In this document: piece by piece, positions 22,422 through 31,347 of the stretch
Layout: each line of letters begins with the position of its first letter
Position numbering within the stretch: the first letter of the stretch is position 1
Origin: Deltaproteobacteria bacterium
GTDB taxonomy: Bacteria > Desulfobacterota > DSM-4660 > Desulfatiglandales > HGW-15
DNA: 36,337 nucleotides
Assembly (NCBI GenBank): GCA_016932235.1
Contig: JAFGDF010000251.1
Location: 1 to 36,337 of the forward strand
Direction: 5' to 3'
Program-made: the position numbers and the translations under genes
The notes under the pieces: generated by a model
Told to the model about the DNA's origin: nothing
Seen by the model: the letters and a program-made list of their open reading frames with translations, nothing else
The model's database searches: none

Positions 22422-24511
22422 GAAATTATATTAATGATGATATTTCCGAATTTATCGACCTTTGCATCCTGGTCCGGCGGAATAACAATCGTCGTATCCA
22501 TCTGCTCAATAATGGCCGGACCTTGAATATGGTTATTTGCTTTGAGCCGGTAGCGGTCATATGTCCTGCACTCCTTATAATCTGCATAGTCTTCGAAAAA
22601 GACCTTTCTTAACCCTTTATAAGCCGCATCCGGATTTTCCGGGCCTTCATCTATCTCAGGCATCTCGCCTTTCTCAGTCGGTCCAATGGCCGTAACTGAA
22701 AGGGTAATAAGCTCCACGGCCGCTCCTGGGGAAGAATGGCCGAAAAGATATTTATGCCTCTGATGAAACATTTCTTCGAGCTTTTCTATGCTGTTTTTAT
22801 CCGTCCTGTTTTCAATCATCTCAGCAGGGATTTCCAGCGCCACTTCGTGCGCCTGTCCGGAATATCGCATATCGATGGAGTAATTTACCAGGATGTCATT
22901 ATCACTGAACCCAAGTTCTTTTATCCGGCTCGTACCTTCTTCTTTTAAATCGCGATATATCCCCTGAATAATAACAGGATCCGCATTTGATGTCCGGGAA
23001 ACATATGATCTGTAAGCGTCATATCTGGCATCAGCCGTGATAAGGCCGTATGCTGAGAACGTGCCGGGAGCAAGGGGGATAATAACCCGTGGAATCCGCA
23101 AATCCTGTGCCATCCGAACAGCATGTATCGCCGCTGTCCCTCCGGACAGCAAAAGGCTGAAGTCCCTGGGGTCATAGCCTCTTTGAACCGTCACAATTCT
23201 CATGGCGCCAAGCATGTTGGCATTGATCATGCGGTAGATTCCATTTGCGGCTTCCGCAACACCCATTCCCAGCCTGTCGGCAATTTTCTCCTTGATTGCA
23301 GCCCTGGATGCATCAACATCTACTGTCATGTCACCACCCAGAAAGTAATCGGCATTAATATAACCCAGGACAAGATCGGCGTCTGTAACCGTGGGCTCGG
23401 TACCGCCTCGTTTATAGCATACAGGACCAGGATCGGCTCCCGCACTCTGCGGCCCAACATGAACCGCGCCAGCGGAATCGATCCATGCCATACTGCCGCC
23501 TCCTGCGCCTATCTCCACCATATCCATCACCGGAGCCCCGATAAAGTATTTCCCATCGATCCAGAAATTGTTTGTTATCTGAGGCTTTCCGCCTACCACC
23601 ACGCAAACCTTTGCGGTTGTCCCCCCCATATCAAAAGATATTATGTCGGGAAATCCGAGCTTCATGCCCAGTTCCGCTGCCGCTGAAACCCCTGCAGCAG
23701 GTCCGGAATCTATGGTATAAACCGGCCTGTCTCCTGCGAGTTCAGAGGACATTATGCCGCCGCCGGATTGCATGATATAATATTCTTTCTTAAACCCCAG
23801 CTCCGTTAATTTGTTGCGCAGATTCATAAGATATGCCTTCATTATGGGCATGATATAAGCGTTTATGGTTGTGGTGCTCAAACGCTCATACTCTCTTATT
23901 ACAGGAAGGATTTCGCTGGACAGGGAAATCCTTACATCCGGAAGCATCGCCTCTAATATTTTCTTTGATCTTTGTTCGTGCTCCGGGTTAACAAAAGAAA
24001 AATAGTAACAAACGGCTACCGCCTCCACATCCCTTCTTCTCAGCTCCTCAGCAACTTTTCTCACCGCATCTTCGTCAAGCTCAATAACAACATCTCCCTT
24101 ATAATCGATCCTTTCAGGTATTTCAAAACGATACGGCCTCTCCACAAGAGGCGAATATCCCCCCACATAATCCTGGGGAATATCCATCTGCAGATTGTAC
24201 ATGTCTATGGGCCTGTCAATAACCCTTTGTCCCCTTCGCAATTCAATGATATCCCTGAAACCTTTGGTGGTGACTATGGCGGTTCGCACTCCTTTATTCT
24301 GGATTACCGTGTTGATTCCTACAGTTGCACCATGTGAAAAAAAAGAAACAGTACCAAGGTCTATGCCTGATTTTTTTATGCCTTCCTCTATAGCCAGGGA
24401 AGGATCACGGGGCGTTGAGGAAGTTTTTACAACCTTCATGCCTCCTGTCTCATCCATATAAACAAGGTCGGTGAAAGTTCCTCCGCAATCCACACCAACT
24501 CTATTATTCAC
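22418..24511 (-). CDS. Hydantoinase A/oxoprolinase-family ATPase subunit
   Basis: The 697-aa protein shows the HyuA actin-like ATPase motifs: NRVGVDCGGTFTDLVYMDE at the N-terminus (phosphate 1), FFSHGATVGINTVIQNKG, and IISFDMGGTTAKVCVV about residues 290-305. The partner HyuB is encoded directly downstream. The subunit binds ATP and activates the ring carbonyl of hydantoin-like substrates. The GTG start at 24511 is supported by AAAGGAG six bases upstream. The 76-bp gap to the amidohydrolase gene has no terminator, so one transcript is likely. Carboxylase relatives need a third small subunit, which is not seen here. Confidence 0.88.
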   Translation of the reverse strand: MNNRVGVDCGGTFTDLVYMDETGGMKVVKTSSTPRDPSLAIEEGIKKSGIDLGTVSFFSHGATVGINTVIQNKGVRTAIVTTKGFRDIIELRRGQRVIDRPIDMYNLQMDIPQDYVGGYSPLVERPYRFEIPERIDYKGDVVIELDEDAVRKVAEELRRRDVEAVAVCYYFSFVNPEHEQRSKKILEAMLPDVRISLSSEILPVIREYERLSTTTINAYIMPIMKAYLMNLRNKLTELGFKKEYYIMQSGGGIMSSELAGDRPVYTIDSGPAAGVSAAAELGMKLGFPDIISFDMGGTTAKVCVVVGGKPQITNNFWIDGKYFIGAPVMDMVEIGAGGGSMAWIDSAGAVHVGPQSAGADPGPVCYKRGGTEPTVTDADLVLGYINADYFLGGDMTVDVDASRAAIKEKIADRLGMGVAEAANGIYRMINANMLGAMRIVTVQRGYDPRDFSLLLSGGTAAIHAVRMAQDLRIPRVIIPLAPGTFSAYGLITADARYDAYRSYVSRTSNADPVIIQGIYRDLKEEGTSRIKELGFSDNDILVNYSIDMRYSGQAHEVALEIPAEMIENRTDKNSIEKLEEMFHQRHKYLFGHSSPGAAVELITLSVTAIGPTEKGEMPEIDEGPENPDAAYKGLRKVFFEDYADYKECRTYDRYRLKANNHIQGPAIIEQMDTTIVIPPDQDAKVDKFGNIIINIIS

Positions 24512-24587
24512 AGCGAGCTCCTTTCTCTTAATCCCTTAAGCAAGTATAATTAACCGTATATTACGATACTTACGGCAAATCAGCTCC

Positions 24588-25382
24588 TTAATCAATATTA
24601 AGACCGAAAAACTCCCTCGGGTTGTCCCATGTAACCTTTTCTATCACATCCCGCTTTAACCCAAGCCTTCTCATTGATAGCACCGCCCTGGGCACTGAAA
24701 AATAACCTTCAGCCGCATACCCGAATTCCGAATTTATAACCAGCCTGTCAAGTTTATCCTGATTTTCCGCAACAATCTCGGCCGCATCTTCCGGTCTGAG
24801 CTTGTCGTAGCAAAGGCTGAGACCCACCATTGCCCCGGAATCCAGGCGCCTGGACAAGGTATTTCTTCCTGTATGATCGAGAATTGCCCTTTCGATGGGA
24901 AATTTTTCCTGGTTGATAACCTCTACTATTCTATCTAAAACCTTAACAGCTTGTGGTTCCAGCGGAGTAGGCGTGTGAATGATAACGGGCATATTATTTT
25001 CTTTTGCCAGATTAAGGTGGGCACGAAATAACCTCTCTTCGCTCTCAAGGCCTGCGTCCATGCCTATTTCGCCCAGCCCCACTGCGTTCTCATGCCGTAA
25101 ATACTCCGGAAGCCTCTTAAGGCATTCATCCACTGCTTCCGTTTCGAGCCCGTAGAAAGGAATACTTACCGTAACCCTCACGTGTATGCCAAGTGATGCC
25201 TGGTGCCTTACCTGAAATTCCAGGAAATTGTCCCACATCCTGAACATGGTGTCCGCCGAAACAAGCCAGGGAAGAAGGTGCGGCGTGGGGAGAATGGCCC
25301 CTTCGACCCCTGCAATTGATAATGTCTCAATGTCTTTCCCCTTCATCCTGTCGGTATGCAGATGAGGATCAATAATTCTCAT
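24588..25382 (-). CDS. TatD-like metal-dependent amidohydrolase
   Basis: The 264-aa protein begins MRIIDPHLHTD, with the metal-binding HxH (H7, H9). It continues with GLGEIGMDAGLE (metal-bridging Glu), VIIHTPTP (His) and AILDHTG (His). These are the TatD/amidohydrolase barrel ligands in normal order. The usual last aspartate region reads VINSEFGY, a deviation. AAAGGAG stands 8 nt before the ATG. As first gene of the operon with HyuA, HyuB and the RidA-like gene, it may act on the ring-opened amide product rather than on DNA as TatD does. It lies 125 nt behind a good sigma-54 promoter. Confidence 0.75.
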   Translation of the reverse strand: MRIIDPHLHTDRMKGKDIETLSIAGVEGAILPTPHLLPWLVSADTMFRMWDNFLEFQVRHQASLGIHVRVTVSIPFYGLETEAVDECLKRLPEYLRHENAVGLGEIGMDAGLESEERLFRAHLNLAKENNMPVIIHTPTPLEPQAVKVLDRIVEVINQEKFPIERAILDHTGRNTLSRRLDSGAMVGLSLCYDKLRPEDAAEIVAENQDKLDRLVINSEFGYAAEGYFSVPRAVLSMRRLGLKRDVIEKVTWDNPREFFGLNID

Positions 25383-25517
25383 AGTATTTTCTCCTTTCCT
25401 TTAACACCATAGGCTGTTCAAACAATAAACCGTTGTATGTCATCCAAATGGGCCTCTTTACTAAAACCTAAGTTTCTATCGTCAATTCTTGGTTGCTTTT
25501 CGCCTCTGACAATTTTT

Positions 25518-25533
25518 TGCAATTGATATGCCA
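25518..25533 (-). promoter_or_regulatory. Sigma-54 (-24/-12) promoter of the hyu operon
   Basis: On the minus strand TGGCATATCAATTGCA has the GG and GC dinucleotides exactly 12 bp apart, as required for sigma-54 (consensus TGGCAC-N5-TTGCW). The -12 box lies about 137 bp before the ATG of the amidohydrolase gene. Confidence 0.65.
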
Positions 25534-25636
25534 AGGGCATTAAAAATGTTTTCTTACATAATATCAGAGTGTTAACCATGGTAAAAAATTAATATAACAT
25601 TAGAAATACCTTTTTCATGTGTTGCATAAAACAAAA

Positions 25637-25651
25637 TGTTTCTAAGAAACA
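25637..25651. promoter_or_regulatory. Dyad, candidate enhancer site of the hyu promoter
   Basis: TGTTTC-TAA-GAAACA is a perfect 6-bp inverted repeat about 105 bp upstream of the -24 box. Next to it, TGTTGCATAAAACA (25620-25633) is a weaker copy with the same TGTT/AACA ends. Two such sites at this distance fit binding of a sigma-54 activator. Confidence 0.4.
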
Positions 25652-25782
25652 AAAGACAATCTCTTTATTAGATTGAGTTCAACCCTCAATATGTTTTAGC
25701 CGTAGATCAATACTTTTCCGGCCAGCAAATGTTCTTTGATCGTTTAAAAGATAAGTTCTTCCATATTAAGAAAAAAACATTT

Positions 25783-25950
25783 TCACTTATCCATAATTCC
25801 GAGGTACTTGGCTTTTGCCTCTTCATCCCGGTCGAATTCGTCAGGCGTGGATTCATAACTGATAATGCCCTTGCTTATCAGATAAACGTAATCAGAAAGG
25901 TCAAGGGCAATATAGAGATTCTGTTCCACAAGCATTATGGAAAAACCCCC
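25783..25950 (-). pseudogene. livF: 3' remnant of livF (branched-chain amino acid ABC transporter ATPase)
   Basis: The minus strand reads SIMLVEQNLYIALDLSDYVY, then LISKGIISYESTPDEF and KAKYLG before a stop. This is the C-terminal 50 residues of LivF-type ATPases, including the switch region LVEQN. The N-terminal 180 residues with Walker A and signature are gone. Homology stops near 25950, where transposase-derived sequence begins. It is not functional. Together with the livG remnant it shows that a Liv-type amide or amino acid uptake system once stood here. Confidence 0.7.
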
Positions 25951-25967
25951 TTTTTTTACTGTGAGAT

Positions 25968-26093
25968 ATGGCAACCATACAGATAGAGATTGCTGCATGG
26001 GAAAAAAATCGAAATAACCGTATGCGAAAAATTGACTGGCAATTTACATCCGCCGATGCACGAATAAAATTAAAAAGGCTCTATCCGAAATGA
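25968..26093 (+). mobile_element. 3' remnant of an IS630-type transposase gene
   Basis: The plus strand reads TIQIEIAAWEKNRNNRMRKI, then DWQFTSADARIKLKRLYPK and a TGA. The WQFT-x3-DARIKLKRLYP ending is the typical C-terminus of IS630-family transposases. Only about 40 residues are left. It lies in the middle of the former livG-livF junction, so an insertion followed by deletion explains the damage. No inverted repeat end is recognisable. Confidence 0.6.
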
Positions 26094-26099
26094 TAACTG

Positions 26100-26180
26100 T
26101 TACAAGGTACTAGCGCCCATATAAATTTCATTAATCTTTTCATTGTTTCTTATGTCTTCAGGGTTATCAATGATGCCCGG
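26100..26180 (-). pseudogene. livG: 3' remnant of livG (branched-chain amino acid ABC transporter ATPase)
   Basis: The minus strand reads PGIIDNPEDIRNNEKINEIY, then MGASTL and a TAA. This matches the C-terminal end of LivG-type ATPases (GxII-x-PEDIRNN-x-x-x-x-x-YxG). All catalytic parts are missing. The order livG-livF on the minus strand, now split by a transposase remnant, is the usual order in liv operons. Confidence 0.6.
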
Positions 26181-26305
26181 TTGCTTGCAGCAGCCAATGA
26201 AATATCACGCCTTATTGGGCCAAAAACAACGCAACATTGAAAAAACGTCCCTTGGATACACCCTTACTGGAGATAAACCAATAAGCGAATGGATTTCCAT
26301 GGGAA

Positions 26306-26335
26306 ATAAGTGGCCCTCTCAAGAGGGCCACTTAT
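26306..26335. other. Perfect 14-bp stem hairpin
   Basis: ATAAGTGGCCCTCT and AGAGGGCCACTTAT are separated only by CA. No T run follows on either strand, so it is not a standard intrinsic terminator, though it may end transcription from both sides. It could also be an insertion sequence end or a mobile palindrome. Confidence 0.45.
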
Positions 26336-26448
26336 CTTCAGTAATCTGAAATTTAAAGATGTCCCCTGCCTTACAACATGGGGGGATCGGTATCGCGCTC
26401 AAAATGCCGGTGTTGCGATCGCCTCGATAAACTGCGCGAGTACGGCAT

Positions 26449-26583
26449 TCACGTCTTTTCCATCCCGGCAAATGAACCCTCGATCCTGTGCCCCGGTGGG
26501 CAGGCGGTAGGGATTCCCGCTACCTTGGCCAAGGCGTTTGCAATCTCCAGGGACTTCGGTTGGTAGGCGACCCTCGTGGAATT
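26449..26583 (-). pseudogene. Degenerate coding sequence, family not recognised
   Basis: The minus strand reads VAYQPKSLEIANALAKVAGI, then PTACPPGHRIEGSFAGMEKT before a stop. A second frame directly behind it gives DVNAVLAQFIEAIATPAF. Together they look like one protein end broken by a frameshift. The stretch is more GC-rich than its surroundings. It lies behind the aldolase gene on the same strand. I cannot name the family. The rest of 26181-26666 shows no gene. Confidence 0.35.
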
Positions 26584-26666
26584 GCCTGCCGGTGTATGCC
26601 GCCGCGCTTAGCACTGTGGGAATTCAGATTTGAGCGCCAATCCGAGACAGCGAACCAGCGGCCGAA

Positions 26667-27638
26667 CTACTGCATTAGACCAATCCGAATCAATTCCGAC
26701 TTGAGCCACTGCACTTCTTCCGGAGATGCTTCTGTAAGGGGTGTCCTAACCGGTCCTCCTGGCAATCCATAGAATCTCAGCCAATGTTTGAAGAGACTGA
26801 TAGGATATATCCCTTTGTTATAAGATATCTTAAATAACTGAAACATGAAAGCTCGATGTGGATCCAGCTTGTCGGATATAGCCTTTGCTTCCTTTACTTT
26901 ACCTGCCAAGAGAAGATCAGTGTAATCTTGAATCGGCCGGTATTCTAAAGTCTGATAAAAATAAACGACCCAGCTACAGAAAAGCACCGGATTTTCCATG
27001 ACTTGGTATTCATCAAACCAGTGCGCTTCTTCCGGATCGCTCACCCAGATGCGGTTGTTCAGTTTTTCCACTTCACGGCATTCCATCAAATCGGTAACGC
27101 CGTTCTTTATGCCGATAAAGTTATCAATCTCATCGCATATTTTTGCCATGAACATGTGTGAAAGAGGATAACTTAAGGGGCTGTTGTACAGCACAGCTGC
27201 TATATCGAACTTGCCGGTTACATATTGAAACCACTCAGATACCGCTCGTTCAGACTTGGCTTGGAAATATGGGGCAAGCAAGCAAACTACGTCAGCTCCT
27301 ATGTTTTGCGCATGTAGCGAAAGCTCTATGCAATCCTCAGCACATGTTGTGGCTGTTTGAATAAAGACGGGAATACGCCCCTTGATTTCATCAACCACTA
27401 TTTCAGCAACCTGTTTTCTCTCTTGTATAGTCAAAGAAAAGAATTCACCTACATTTCCAAGAGCCAGCATGCCGCCTGGCTTTAGTGCCACTGCATGTTT
27501 ACACATTTTTCGTATGGAATCTTCATCAATAGATTTCCTTTCGTCATTCTTAAAAAAAGTTGGTATAGTCGTACAAATTTTGCCACGAAACTCCTTCATA
27601 GACCATTCTTTTGCTTCTTTCTTTGATTTGTATCGCAT
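26667..27638 (-). CDS. Dihydrodipicolinate synthase/N-acetylneuraminate lyase-family aldolase
   Basis: The 323-aa protein is a class I (beta/alpha)8 aldolase. The family motif GNVGEFFSLT (61-70, usual GTTGE-x-x-x-L) is present. The catalytic pair is conserved: Tyr151 in LYNSP and the Schiff-base Lys178 in FIGIKNG. The ATG at 27638 has AAAGGAG five bases upstream, so the first 13 residues (MRYKSKKEAKEWS) are kept, although homology begins at MKEFRGK. The usual pyruvate-carboxylate-binding region is altered, so lysine biosynthesis is unlikely. Its place divergent to a TRAP carboxylate transporter suggests cleavage or synthesis of a 2-keto acid taken up by that system. Confidence 0.85.
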   Translation of the reverse strand: MRYKSKKEAKEWSMKEFRGKICTTIPTFFKNDERKSIDEDSIRKMCKHAVALKPGGMLALGNVGEFFSLTIQERKQVAEIVVDEIKGRIPVFIQTATTCAEDCIELSLHAQNIGADVVCLLAPYFQAKSERAVSEWFQYVTGKFDIAAVLYNSPLSYPLSHMFMAKICDEIDNFIGIKNGVTDLMECREVEKLNNRIWVSDPEEAHWFDEYQVMENPVLFCSWVVYFYQTLEYRPIQDYTDLLLAGKVKEAKAISDKLDPHRAFMFQLFKISYNKGIYPISLFKHWLRFYGLPGGPVRTPLTEASPEEVQWLKSELIRIGLMQ

Positions 27639-27972
27639 AGTAGCTCCTTTCGTATTTGGTTACGGTTGAAATAATAGATGGGGCCGTTCGAATCGACTAG
27701 ACAGCAGAAGTTTAAGAATCGTACTCCAGTCCCCTTGAAGATGTACTCCGCATGGAGACTACCGTTCTATCGGAACGGGTTCTCGACTTCGTGCCGAACA
27801 CCGGCTTCTGGTCAAATCTAACATTCAAAATTTATGCCAAATATACTACCTCTGACCCTGATTGTGATTTTACATACAAGGAACCCCTTACAGAGTCATT
27901 GGGTTTTGCCTAATTGATGGTGGAACCAATACCTAACAGCTATTGAAGAACGACCATTATATTTTGCAAAAA

Positions 27973-28011
27973 AACCCACGAAAATGCTTGCAACCCACGA
28001 TATTTCGCGGG
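27973..28011. promoter_or_regulatory. Candidate enhancer sites of the TRAP promoter
   Basis: AACCCACGA occurs twice, at 27973-27981 and 27992-28000, 19 bp apart (about two helical turns). The second copy is one half of the near-perfect dyad CCCACGATATTTCGCGGG (27994-28011). The sites lie 75-110 bp before the -24 box, a normal distance for sigma-54 activators. Confidence 0.45.
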
Positions 28012-28083
28012 AATATGTTCACTGCACGTCTTCCGGATGGAGCAATAGGCTGAAATTAATATGTATTCAAAGTAATATTTTTT

Positions 28084-28099
28084 TGGCATTATATTTGCT
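28084..28099 (+). promoter_or_regulatory. Sigma-54 (-24/-12) promoter of the TRAP operon
   Basis: TGGCATTATATTTGCT has the GG (28085-28086) and GC (28097-28098) at the required 12-bp distance and both TGGCA and TTGCT core boxes. It stands 60 bp before the DctP start codon. The convergent sigma-54 activator at the end of the operon is the likely regulator. Confidence 0.7.
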
Positions 28100-28159
28100 T
28101 TATGAGATTTGCATAATGATGGTCAACCTAGATCAAACCTTTTACCAGGAGGGGAAATA

Positions 28160-29233
28160 ATGAAAAAGTCTCAAGTGCTCAGTTTATTCTTTATAAATAT
28201 TGTACTCGCCCTTTCTCTTTCAGGGCAGTCCATGGCCAAAGGTCCAGAATATACCCTGTCACTCAATCTTTTTGTGCCGCCTATCCACACCAGGTATGTG
28301 GAGGCCATAAAGCCTTGGGTGGATGAAATCGAAAAGAGAAGTGGCGGCAGACTGAAAGTTGAACCATATTTTGCAGAAGCCCTGAGTAAAATGGCCGATA
28401 CCTACCAGAGTGTGAAAACAGGTTTGGCGGATATCTCTGAAACGCTATTCACTACTTCTATGGGTTCCTTTCCTTTTTTTGATGAATTTTTCATGATAGC
28501 CAAGCCCAGCCTAGTCCTGAGCAAGCCCGGCCCCATGCTACAAAAGGCTCTGACTACAATTCCCAAAGCCCGAAATGAACTTCAAGGAGCCAAACTTCTA
28601 TTCATACACACACCTATCATTGGGCAGGTATTGGCCACTAAGAAACCCATCCAATCGTTAAACGGACTAAGTGGCATGAAAATAAACATTATGGGCGGTG
28701 CTTTGGCTGCTCAACGACTCCAGGGAATAGGCATTAACACTGTGTCTATGCCTATGGCTGATGTGCTTATGGCCCTGCAGCAGGGAGTTATTGACGGAAC
28801 CATTCTCGGTCCAGAAATACTTGTTTCACGCGGATGGGGCAAGTATCTAAGTTCACTTATCCTGCTGACAACTGGTGGTTCCATTTTCGGATTTGCCATG
28901 AACCAGCAGGTTTATGACCGACTGCCTCCTGAGCTTCGAAAGGTTATAGACGAGGTTTCCGGTGAATTTGCAGACAATCTCTTTGAAAAATATTGGGAGA
29001 ATGCTCAGGTTGGTAACACCAAGAAGTGGATGGAAACCATGGGGGGTAAGTGGGTCCTGCTGAGTGATGACGACTATGCCAAGGCTGACGCAGCTATGGG
29101 CACCGTGGAAAAGCTTTTTGTTGAAAGGATGGGCAAACATGGCTATGATGGAAAGGGTTTGTTGAAAACTATACGGGATCTTGAATCTAAGTATTCCGTC
29201 TCCTGGCAAGAATTTTCTCGTTCGTTTCTGTAG
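28160..29233 (+). CDS. TRAP transporter substrate-binding protein, DctP family
   Basis: The 357-aa periplasmic protein has a signal peptide (MKKSQVLSLFFINIVLALSL, cleavage near SMA-KG). The mature part has the DctP pattern: VEAIKPWVDEIEKRSGGRL, then YQSVKTGLADI, LNGLSGMKINIMG and MPMADVLMALQQGVIDGTILG. The last segment normally binds the carboxylate, but the arginine often found before it (in GxKxR) is not obvious here, so an unusual substrate is possible. ATG 28160 is chosen for AGGAGGGG five bases upstream; the longer reading from 28109 lacks such a site. It is the first gene of the TRAP operon. Confidence 0.88.
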   Translation: MKKSQVLSLFFINIVLALSLSGQSMAKGPEYTLSLNLFVPPIHTRYVEAIKPWVDEIEKRSGGRLKVEPYFAEALSKMADTYQSVKTGLADISETLFTTSMGSFPFFDEFFMIAKPSLVLSKPGPMLQKALTTIPKARNELQGAKLLFIHTPIIGQVLATKKPIQSLNGLSGMKINIMGGALAAQRLQGIGINTVSMPMADVLMALQQGVIDGTILGPEILVSRGWGKYLSSLILLTTGGSIFGFAMNQQVYDRLPPELRKVIDEVSGEFADNLFEKYWENAQVGNTKKWMETMGGKWVLLSDDDYAKADAAMGTVEKLFVERMGKHGYDGKGLLKTIRDLESKYSVSWQEFSRSFL

Positions 29234-29450
29234 ATTTGATACGACCAAAACATAGAGCTTTATCTACGAGCCATCTATGAAAAGCCCAATTCGGATGCAC
29301 TATGCAGAAGCATGTGGTTTTTCTAGTGTGGGATTCATAGCCAATCCTTTGCTTCTAAGGCTCGGTCCAGCTTTAATTTCTATTCAGCTCAGCTTTTTTG
29401 AATCGCTACCAGCGTATCATACACTTTTGCTGCCGAGGTAGGCTAAAATT

Positions 29451-31340
29451 ATGAGTGATAAGACGATTATCGAATGCAGGCATCCGTTCCTCTATTACTG
29501 CATAAACATTCTTAGACCCTTAGAGAAGCTTTCGGAGCAACTTAGCTCGTTTGGAATGATCTTTTTTATCATCGCCTCGGCCATGACCTTCGCTGATGTG
29601 TTTCTGCGTTATCTTTTTCATAGGCCTTTTAACGGAACTGTGGAATTAACTGAGATTATGATGGCGGTCATCGTTTTTTCTTCTGTATCTTATACGCAAT
29701 GGAAGAAGAATCACGTGACCATGGATATTATCACAGCCAAACTTCGTCCGGATAAGCGAGACATTTTGGATCTTTCCACAACGATATGGTCACTGGCAAT
29801 TATCGGCTACACCATTTATGCTATGTTTCCATATGGTTGGAGTACCACTAAGGTAACTTCTATCCTCGGCATTCCCCTGAACCCATTCATCTTTTTTGCG
29901 ATTCTTGGCGTATCTCTGCTATGGCTGACCCTGCTATACGACGCAATGGTTCTCCTTTCTCGAGTTAGAAGAAAATATTACGCTTTCATTGTGACGTCGA
30001 GTGCCTTGCCTATTCTGGCAGGCTATTGGCTGGCAAGCCACAGGCTTGTGGGCATGAGTTCGGCAGTTGTCGGCCTGACAGGGCTTACGGCGATGTTCTT
30101 GCTGTTTTTCCTTGGTATGCCTATTCCCTTCGCACTTATGGGCACCGGCTTTGTTTTTGTGGCTAACCTGCGAGGCATTTTCCCTTCGACCATCATGCTC
30201 GGCAGTACTTGGTACGACACTGTGGCAAGCTATTCCTGGTCGCCACTAGTCTCTTTCATGTTTATGGGTTTTTTGTGCTTTTACGCTCGATTTGGCGAGG
30301 ATCTTTACACCACCGCGCGATTGTGGCTCGGTCATAAGCGCGGTGGATTGGCAATCGCCACTGTTTGCGCCTGCTCATTGTTTGGTGCTGTGGTGGGTGA
30401 CGTCTTGGCCGGTAGTGTGGCCATGGCTGCAATTGCCTTGCCTGAAATGCGCAAGGCCGGCTACATGGACGATCTCTCTGTAGGTACGCTGGCCTGCTCC
30501 GGTACTATAGGCACCCTTATCCCCCCCAGCGTGGTGTTAATCATATATGGGGTACTATCGGAACAATCCATCGCTTCGCTTTTCATAGCAGGAATAGTGC
30601 CGGGCATAATCTGCGCCTCTCTCTTTATTCTTAGCATCTGGATGAGGGTATATTTCAAACCCGAGTTGGCGCCACGGCTCATCAAAGACAAGAACGCTGA
30701 AATAAGTAAGTCACTCGTGAAGTGCTTACCCATTCTGAGCATATTCATCCTAGTAATTGGCGGCATTTATACTGGCGCTTTCACGGCCAATGAAGGCGGC
30801 AGCATAGGTGTCATAGGCACACTGATTCTGGGTTTGATCATGGGGCGTATAAGGATGAAGGAATTACGCCGTGCCCTTCATGAATCTGCAAATTTCATCT
30901 CGATGACCTTCACGATCATAGGTGGATCAATTGTCATCGGCTATTTGCTTTCCATTAGTCGCATTCCATATCTCATCTCCAATTCTATTGCTTCGCTCAA
31001 TACATGGCCCATGCTCATACTCATTGCGATTATCCTGTCCATGTGCGTAATGGGCTGTTTTTTCCCCAATATTCCGTTGTTGCTGATTTGCATCCCCATT
31101 TTCCTTCCACTTGCCAAGTTCTACCAATGGGATCTTATCTGGTTCGGCGTGCTTATGACATTAGTCTTCAACCTAGCCTCTATTACCCCTCCTTTCGGCA
31201 TTAGTCTTTTTGTGATGAAAGGAATTGCCGATATACCACTAGCACGCATGTACAAAGCAGCTATACCTTTTGTATTGGCCTTAATCCTAAGCATTGTAAT
31301 ATGTATAATCTTTCCGATCATATGCACTATACTGGTGTAG
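29451..31340 (+). CDS. TRAP transporter fused permease, DctQM
   Basis: The 629-aa membrane protein joins both TRAP permease parts. Residues about 25-175 are the DctQ-like four-helix domain (IIASAMTFADVFLRYLF, then GTVELTEIMMAVIVF and WKKNHVTMDI). From about 195 follows the DctM-type domain with many hydrophobic helices, GMPIPFALMGTG, GTIGTLIPPSVVLIIYGVLS and a final ITPPFGISLFVMKGI. DctM is the Na+-coupled transport unit. GAGGTAGG stands about 10 nt before ATG 29451. A 217-bp gap with no gene separates it from DctP. It ends 7 bp from the stop codon of the convergent regulator gene. Confidence 0.9.
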   Translation: MSDKTIIECRHPFLYYCINILRPLEKLSEQLSSFGMIFFIIASAMTFADVFLRYLFHRPFNGTVELTEIMMAVIVFSSVSYTQWKKNHVTMDIITAKLRPDKRDILDLSTTIWSLAIIGYTIYAMFPYGWSTTKVTSILGIPLNPFIFFAILGVSLLWLTLLYDAMVLLSRVRRKYYAFIVTSSALPILAGYWLASHRLVGMSSAVVGLTGLTAMFLLFFLGMPIPFALMGTGFVFVANLRGIFPSTIMLGSTWYDTVASYSWSPLVSFMFMGFLCFYARFGEDLYTTARLWLGHKRGGLAIATVCACSLFGAVVGDVLAGSVAMAAIALPEMRKAGYMDDLSVGTLACSGTIGTLIPPSVVLIIYGVLSEQSIASLFIAGIVPGIICASLFILSIWMRVYFKPELAPRLIKDKNAEISKSLVKCLPILSIFILVIGGIYTGAFTANEGGSIGVIGTLILGLIMGRIRMKELRRALHESANFISMTFTIIGGSIVIGYLLSISRIPYLISNSIASLNTWPMLILIAIILSMCVMGCFFPNIPLLLICIPIFLPLAKFYQWDLIWFGVLMTLVFNLASITPPFGISLFVMKGIADIPLARMYKAAIPFVLALILSIVICIIFPIICTILV

Positions 31341-31347
31341 GAAAATC

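Larger units (their letters stand above)
25383..25782. other. Control region of the hyu operon
   Basis: There is no gene in these 400 bp. The stretch is AT-rich and holds the sigma-54 promoter and the upstream dyads listed separately, consistent with a regulatory region for the minus-strand operon. Confidence 0.5.
27639..28159. other. Divergent control region between aldolase and TRAP genes
   Basis: There is no gene in this 520-bp stretch. It holds the sigma-54 promoter and the activator sites of the TRAP operon, listed separately. I did not find a clear promoter for the aldolase gene on the minus strand. Confidence 0.5.

Noticed and set aside
23123..23686. 187-aa plus-strand frame inside the hydantoinase region
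   Set aside because: Antisense shadow of HyuA; no ribosome site.
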